The notes beneath the pieces are model-generated. The model saw only the letters and a list, made by a program, of their open reading frames with translations, had not been told where the DNA came from and searched no databases. A stretch of DNA of 64,000 nucleotides from Pseudoips prasinana (taxonomy: Eukaryota; Arthropoda; Insecta; Lepidoptera; Nolidae): the NCBI GenBank assembly GCA_951640165.1, contig OX621253.1:11674001-11738000 (forward strand). Reading direction: 5' to 3'. Numbering within the stretch: the first letter of the stretch is position 1; every line of letters starts with the position of its first letter. The position numbers were made by a program, and so were the translations under genes. Of the stretch, positions 43,601-52,600 are shown piece by piece.

Positions 43601-46600
43601 ACTTTTGTCCCACACAATCATACATAGATAAATAATAATAATATCCTAGGACATTATTTACACACCGCCATCTGATCCCAAACTAAGTAGAGGTTGTACT
43701 ATGGAAACCAGATGACTGATATACTACTTTTTTTTTACTTATTTTTTATTTTATTATATTTTTGTGAAAAGATTACACCCAGACTCAGGACAAACAGACA
43801 TGTTCATGCACACATATATCTGTCCTGCGTAGGAATCTAACCCACAACCTCCGGCGTGATAAGCAAGCATTTTCCAATCACGCCAACAGGCCAGTCAGAC
43901 CAAAATGTACCCAGTACACCACATTCACGACTATATAGTTGTTAATTCCTCAGCGTCTTCGTGTTTGGAGACCAACTTAAGGTTGCAGTCTTGGATGCAG
44001 ATATCGGACCTGAGAAATCGATGTCAGAAGCCCACTTGGAGGCTTGAACAACTCTGGCACGACGGCCTCAACATAATATTTACTAATAATGAAACAGTAC
44101 CCGTATTAGTTATGCATTACAAACTATTTCAGGGATGAACGTGATGAACTTTCAGACGCTATTGCCGCGGCAAAAACCGAATGCAATGAAATGAAGTCTT
44201 ACGTAGAACAAGTGGAAGAAAGACACGCTGCCGCCGAGAGAGTAGTGGCAGCCCTAAGAGATGCCCTACGAGACGAGCGAGCCGCTAGGAATAAGGCGGA
44301 CGCTCAGTATCTAACTGTTAGCAAGGTCAGTATGTGTCTAAAGTAAGTGGAGTCCACACTGAACGAATAGTGGCAGCCCTACGAGACGAGCGAGCCGCTA
44401 GGAACAAGGCGGACGCTCAGTATCTAACTGTTAGCAAGGCCAGTATGTGTCTAAAGTAAGTGGAGTCCACACTGAACGAGTAGTGGTAGCCCTAAGAGTT
44501 GCTCTACGAGACGAGCGAGCCGCTAGGAACAAGGCGGACGCTCAGTATCTAACTGTTAGCAAGGTCAGTATGTGTCTAAAGTAAGTGGAGTCCACACTGA
44601 ACGAGTAGTGGCAGCCCTAAGAGTTGCTCTACGAGACGAGCGAGCCGCTAGGAACAAGGCGGACGCTCAGTATCTAACTGTTAGCAAGGTCAGTATGTGT
44701 CTAAAGTAAGTGGAGTCCACACTGAACGAGTAGTGGCAGCCCTAAGAGTTGCTCTACGAGACGAGCGAGCCGCTAGGAACAAGGCGGACGCTCAGTATCT
44801 AACTGTTAGCAAGGTCAGTATGTGTCTAAAGTAAGTGGAGTCCACACTGAACGAGTAGTGGCAGCCCTAAGAGTTGCTCTACGAGACGAGCGAGCCGCTA
44901 GGAACAAGGCGGACGCTCAGTATCTAACTGTTAGCAAGGTCAGTATGTGTCTAAAGTAAGTGGAGTCCACACTGAACGAGTAGTGGCAGCCCTAAGAGTT
45001 GCTCTACGAGACGAGCGAGCCGCTAGGAACAAGGCGGACGCTCAGTATCTGACTGTTAGCAAGGTCAGTATGTGTCTAAAGTAAGTGGAGTCCACACTGA
45101 ACGAGTAGTGGCAGCCCTAAGAGTTGCTCTACGAGACGAGCGAGCCGCTAGGAACAAGGCGGACGCTCAGTATCTAACTGTTAGCAAGGTCAGTATGTGT
45201 CTAAAGTAAGTGGAGTCCACACTGAACGAGTAGTGGCAGCCCTAAGAGTTGCTCTACGAGACGAGCGAGCCGCTAGGAACAAGGCGGACGCTCAGTATCT
45301 AACTGTTATGTGTCTAAAGTAAGTGGAGTCCACACTGAACGAGTAGTGGCAGCCCTAGGAGATGCTCTACGAGACGAGCGAGCCGCTAGGAACAAGGCGG
45401 ACGCTCAGTATCTAACTGTTATGTGTCTAAAGTAAGTGGAGTCCACACTGAACGAGTAGTGGCAGCCCTAGGAGATGCTCTACGAGACGAGCGAGCTACT
45501 AGGAACAAGGCAGACGCTCAGTATCTGTCTGTTAGCAAGGTCAGTATGTGTCTAGAATAAGTGGAGTCCACACTAAACGAGTACTGGCAGCCCTAAGAAT
45601 TGCTCTACGGGAGGGGTGAGCCGCTAGAAACAAGGCGGACGCTCGGTATCTGACTGTTAACAAGGTCATTATGTGTCTAGAATAGGTGGAGTCGACACTA
45701 AACGAGCAGTGGCAGCCCTAAGAATTGCTCTACGGAAAGAGCTCTACCCTAATCGACGAGAGCTGTGTTGGCGGTCTGCGAAGCCACAAAATTAGACTCG
45801 CTAGCGGCTATGGCGGATAAGATGAGCGAGCAGACAAAGGAAGTCAATTCCCTGTGTTCCTGCAGTCATACAAGCAGCCAGTCACACTCATCGATATCAT
45901 CATCTGACGATCGAATTTTTAATATGATCGAGGTGCTTAAGAAAGAGGTAGCTGCGTTTGGAAATGGACAGATCGCGTAATTACCACCGTGGACCGCAGG
46001 GAGGCAGATATCGTTCAAGATCTCGGTCCAAGTCCGTGAATCGTGACACATCGATTTGCTATTTCCATCGCAAGTTCGGCAAAGAGACGTATCGATGTCG
46101 GAGACCCTGCACCTATATAAGCAAGACGAATACAAGTCAGGAAAACTAACCCCGACTTGGCTACGACGGGAGCCAAAGACAGCGACATAACCCAACACCT
46201 CAACAAAAAGTTGGGAACAGGTCTGCGTTTCCTTATCGACATCGGCGCGAACCGGTCAAGCGGGTACGCAAAGAAAAAAAGACTTCGACCGAATACCTGT
46301 ACGCCGCCAACGATTCAAGAATACCCTCCTTTGGCGAACGCACAATGACGTTGAATATCGGATTACGTCGACCGTATATGTGCAATTTCGTCGTCGCCGA
46401 AGTGACCAGACCGATTTTGGGAGCTGATTTTTTACATAAGCACTTAGTTACGGTAGATATACACGAACGAAGGTTAATGGACAAGGAAACAGGCCTATCC
46501 GTTGTCGGCTACGTAACGTCTACTTCAGACGCCAGCATCAACACCTTGGATAACCAGCATTCATACCACGATCTACTCGTAAAATACCCAGACATCACCC

Positions 46601-49600
46601 GACCTCACTTGAAGCTCTGCCACAGCGAAGTGGAACACCACATCTAGACTACCGGTCCGCCATTACATGCGAAGTCACGACCGCTCCCGCCGCACAAGTA
46701 CAAGGCGGCCAAGAATTTGACGCAATGATTGAGCAAGGTATTTGTCGGCCGTCGAAGAGTCCTTGGGCAAGTCCAATACACTTTGTTCTCAAGAAGGATG
46801 GCAAATACAGAGTCTGTGGAGATTATCGTCGACATCTGCGCTGGAAGGGTACTCCAACAAAAAATTCATGGCTGATGGAGACCGGTCGGATTTTATTCAA
46901 AGATGTTTACCGACGCTCAAAGGAAATACAGCTCGTATGACATGTAGGTCACTACATTATAAATGCGAAAGTTTGTGAGTATGGATGTATGGATGTTTGG
47001 TACTCTTTCACGCAAAATCTACCGAACGGATTTTGATGAAACTTGGTAGTAATGTAGCTTATATATCCGAATAACACAGTCTATAATTTATAAGGATTAA
47101 CGCGTGTATATGTCAGTAAGGACGTCTGTAGCGTATAAATTGATGGCCAATGCCGTCGTCAATTTAACATTTTACTAATGATAACCTTAAAATCATTGCG
47201 TACCTACGTACTTTTAAACATAACATTATTTTATAGGAAATCAAGCATTACCAAGTGGAAGCCGGGCAGACTATAGCTAGCCTTCGCACCGCGTTACGAG
47301 AGAAGGAAACTGAATTACACCAGGTCAGAGAATCTTCGAGCACGAGTCGGGCATCAAACTGCGACTCCAGCGCGCTCAACGTCGCTGACTACGACAATAA
47401 CATGCACGAAACTATAGAAAACAATAAAATACAGTATTTGACACAAACATTGGTCCAACGGCAGACGAAACTCGATAGCTTGCTGGCAGAGAATAATAAA
47501 CTGAGGATACAGCTGGAGAAATCAGAAGTGAGTGAGATTTTATTTTGATATCATGATTATGAATAATATCATGGGACATAATATAATATGTAGTATATCT
47601 GTGAAACCTTTTAATTGGCCATCATCTTTTATTCTATGTATCATTTATATTCTAGCTGTAAGTTTTCTTAAGCAATAAAATAAAAATAAAATAAAATATA
47701 CTGGGACATTATTCACACACGGCCATCTGATCCCAAACTGAGCAGAGCTCACTAAGAGTTCAATTCTCACCCAGGATAGATATTTGTGTGCACGAACATG
47801 TCGGATTCCTGTATTTACAAAAGAAATGTAGTATATGTAATACATACATACTAGTTTCCATAGTACAAGCTCTGCTTAGTTTGGGTTTAGATGGTCGTGT
47901 GTGAATAATGTCCCAGGATATTATTATTATAGGTTTGTTGTGCTCATCTAATAATATGTATTTTTTTTTTCAGTTAAAGTACAAGGCCGAGGTCACGAAT
48001 CTGCGTTCCAACTACTCACACAGCGTGGTACACTTACAAGACGGTGAACCTCGCTCTCGGTCTCGGGTGTACGCTCCTACTAGCTCGCTATCTGCACTCT
48101 CGCTCAGAATTGGCGTCATGATGAAGCGGTATCCCATCATCAGGATATTTTTCATCACTTATATGGTAAGTGATATAATTTTTTTAAAGTCAACGCCCGC
48201 TCTAGGGATTTTTATCCCTGTGTTGCAAGATACTTCACAAACATATAATAGACGGACACAAATTACATCCAGACTCTGAACAACTATTTATGGATGACAC
48301 AAATAGTTGTTCGGCGCGGGACTCGAGCCCGCGACACGTAGCGGCGAGGCGACTGTCACAGCCGCTGCGCCACACGTACAGTCAAAAATTTTCTGTATGT
48401 TTTCTTGCTTAGCATAATATATTTTTTTATTACATTATTTTACAATTGGCCTAGGAAGCTTAAACTCCTTCAACGACCCATAGAGGCAAGCGGCGCTCAA
48501 TTAGTCTAATAATTGAGCGCCGCTTGCGGTCAATTAATAAATAAGACTACAAACTATGTCACCCGCGCCAGAGGGCACTCTTTTTTGGGTTCGAAACCCG
48601 GTGCAAGGCGGTTACTGACGGGGACGTACATTTTGGTTTGTCACATATACATGACTGTGGTCGTCATAACTTTTAATTAATAAAAAGAGTATACTTTAGA
48701 CAACACGACAAAAGTAAAACTTGGATATACGAAACGTAATTGGCTATGAGAGAAAGGGAGAGAAAAAATTTATGCTTGCACGTCTCACTCTTGCCCCTAC
48801 GAAGTGTAACTCTGTCACTTTCTATCTTCGCTAACTTATCCGTGTAGATATAACTATAAATTAATTAATTATATGTTACTACAAACATGTTCTGACTATT
48901 AATTTACAAGCGCTTTTTAAAGTCTACGTGAATAAAGTTTTTTATTTTATTTATATCTTCCTCTCAATTTCCTTTGGCTTTCCTGATCACACTTTTCGTA
49001 ACGCTCTCGTCACGCATTCACTAGCTTACTCCCCAAGACAAGGGTGCGTAAAGAAATTTTATTTCAAAAACTAAACAGACGGTGAAGTGTTAATATTTAA
49101 TAATTACTAAGGCTACCTGTCCACGGAAGCGTAGCCAGCTACTTGCATAGACGCTACAAAATACGCGGAACAACTTAAGCAGCCCAGTGTACTGGTCTAT
49201 GTCCACGAGGCGTACCGAAAGCTTAAGTTTTCAATCATGTTTGAAAATGGAGTCACTACATTAAAATTTTCTATTTTTTTAATTTTAAATTCGGGCGTAT
49301 GACATACAGTACGACCGGCGTCGTGACGCCTGCACACGGCGACGCGCGCGCGACGTTGCCGCTCCGTCGACAGAGTAGCACAGTTTTGTATGTAAGCTGT
49401 AAGCAGAGTACGCCTGCTTGCAGCTTACATACAAAACTGTGCTACTCTGTCGACGGAGCTAGGCGTATAATGACGAATACGCGTCTATGACGCTACGCTT
49501 CCGTGGACAGTGGGCTTAAAACAAGACACGCGAATGTCGTCCTTATATTGTTTTGTAAGTATAGGAAGTATGTAAACACAGCTTTGATAAATGTTCTTGC

Positions 49601-52600
49601 GACTGAAAAGTTATCTAGTAGGCAGCTAAGTCACACATCTAGAAAGACTTAGGTATGTTCACATAGTTTTCACTGGTATCGGTTACTTTAACGCTCAATG
49701 GTGTTTTATTTAACGCATTTAGTACGAGGGTGACACTGAAAATTCTTAGAAAATAAAAAACTAAACAAACTAGCAAGTTATTAGTTGTATTATATATTTT
49801 CAAAATAGTGTCCATTTACTTCAATACATCGCTGTACCCGATAGAACCACTGCGATAACCACTTTGCCCAGTCGTCCTTAGGGGTCTCTTCGATGGCATT
49901 TTGAAACGCAGCCACTGCTTCCTCATCCTCGTTCATAAAACGTTTTCCTCGAAGATTTTCTTTTATTTTCGGAAATAAATAAAAATCGCAAGGTATCGGG
50001 GCTATAGGGCGGATGACCCAGTAATTCCACGTCTGACGTCGTCAAGTAGTCAATGGTTTGCTTGGCGGTGTGCGACGAGGCGTTGTCGTGGTGAAAGAGG
50101 ATCCTACTGCGAGGTTGTTTCTCCCGAACTTTTTCTTAGACATGTGGCAAACTATTGTTAGTGTACCACTCTGCAGTAACTGTTTTTCGATCCTCTAAAA
50201 CAATTGTTGCGTAACGACCTGTCCTTCCGAAGAACGAGGCCACCATCTTTATTCCAAAATAATACTGTTCTCTTTAGTTGGCAACTTCTCGGAAGGAAAC
50301 ACCCAGACAGCAGACTATCTCTTAGTTTCGGGATCATAACAATAAATCCAGCGTTCGTCACCCGTAAGTATGTCGAACACAGCTTTGAGTCACCTCTGTT
50401 AAATCTTTGAACCTTTTCACGACACCAATTAACAGGAGGTTTTGGGCCTGTGTCAAATTATGAGGTATCCACCGGGCAAAAAGCTTCCTGACCGCTAAAT
50501 GTTCATGAAATTTTATCCAATTGACTCATACTGATGCCTAAGCTTGTCCGAATCTGCTGATGAGTCATTCTTTTGTCAGTCTCTATCATACGCCGCACAA
50601 CACTGATGTTATCATCAGTCGTCGCTGTAGTAGGCCGTCCTTCACGCAGATCATCGGTGAGATTAGTGCGACCACGTTTAAACTCATTCAACCAGTTGTA
50701 AACAGTGGCACGAGATGGGGCTTCATCGTGAAAGGCCAATCGAAGTCTAACATAACTTTTTTGTTGACTTAAATGACATCGAAAGTCATAAAAAATCAGT
50801 ATAGTGCGACAAGGATCTTTATGAACGTGGCTGAAGTGGAACTAACGCCGCCATCTTGTAAAGTGTCTCTTTGACAGTTCTGTCACAGCTTGCTCTGCTG
50901 ATTGTTGTTTCTACGTTTATTATTGTATTATTTGTTTTAAAACACTAGCCATTTGCTAAAAACTTGTGTGTACTTATGTACACGCGTTAGAAGTTATACT
51001 TCTTAATATACAACTTGAACATAGTTATCAATTTTCATACCACCTAGAACTAACGTCATGCTGTTATTTTTACGATGCGCGCGCATCGTAAAAATTCACT
51101 CTCATACATTTTCATACCACCTAGAACTAACTTCATGCTGTTAAATTTTTTGGTGTCGGTGTGCGCGCGCATCGTAAAAATTCACTCTCATCATTTATCT
51201 CCATCGCGCCAAAAGAAGTATAACTTCAAAAAGTGATAAAAGGTGGTGTCAGGGAAATAGTCCTAAAGATTAAGGGGTTTTTCATGAAAGAAAAATGCAA
51301 TGTAGGCCTGATAATTCCATTTAAAAAAGTTAACGAGCGGGTTGCCGCCGCGATAAGTAAATGTTACCATGCTTGATTTTTTAGTCGCACCCGTGTTGCT
51401 ATTAATTTTTATTTGATTTTTTTACCATAAGTGTAGTATTCAGTAATGTGAATGAAATATTAATTTAGAAATAAATTTATTTATACAGATAAAAATGACT
51501 CTTTTCTTCCCTTGTGCTATCAAATTATGTATTACAATAAATCGATAATACATGGGGTACTCAATAAATTTTAGAGTTCGATATTCCTGGGTCATTATTC
51601 AGACATGGCCATCTGATCCCAAACTATGTGAAGCGTGTACAGACGCCAGCACATCCAGCTACCCCAATCTGTCAAATTTCTTTCATAGAATTTCGACTTT
51701 ATCACATAAGCATAGTAAGTAGTTTCAATTGGGGAAATTTGACAGATTGGGGTAGCTTGATGTGCTGGCGTCTGTACTATGGAAATCAGATAGCTGATGG
51801 ATTACTTCAGTAAAAACATACTTATATATATAAACACCCAGACAGAGGACAAACAGATATTTCATGCACACAAATATCTGTCCTGAGTGGGATTAAAAAA
51901 GCCAACTAGGCCAACTGGCCCGTCAAAGTTATACAATTGATATAAAATACAATGGATACAGTCTATTGCCATTTTTTAATTTACCCGAAATATTAGGGAA
52001 TTTTCTTAAATGCGACCCTTGCCGTCATAGTGTCGCCCTCCCACAAATGTCAGTCACGTTCATAAAGATCCTTGTCCCACTTTACACGAAAATTTTCTCG
52101 CGTTAATTTCATGCTGACATGAGACAGACAATTTTCAATTTGCCACCAAATCGTAAACAAATGACAAATGAATAAAGTACATACACAATAATATTGGCAA
52201 AGAGTTTAATTTTTTTTATTATTTCGTTTAGTGGCCACTGCCAGTTCTTAAAACTTTCAGTGTCGCCTAGGTAGATAGTGCTGTTTTTATACCCTAATTT
52301 AAACGTCATTACGTCTCTCTCAAATATAGCTAGTAGAAAAAGAACAGGTTATACATAGAATTGTCAAACTACCAACTAAATCTTGATGCCTGTTGTATAT
52401 TTTGTTAATCAGACATTATATTTTATAAATTATGTAGGAAATCTATTTATGGCTTGCGGTGGCGCTACTAGGATCTCAGTCAATTATAATGAAATAATTA
52501 ATAGGTAAAAATAATTTTAATATTCTTGGTTTTCCCCCTAACTCTAATATTATAATAATGCAATTTTCCAAGAAATCTGTTTGTTTAATTCTTCAAATTT

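Noticed and set aside
44245..45745. CRISPR-like or satellite array
   Set aside because: Units are directly abutting with no unique spacers and derive from the adjacent golgin-84 exon.
45866..46484. Minus-strand ORFs of 75-110 codons
   Set aside because: Antisense shadows of the gypsy-like fragment.
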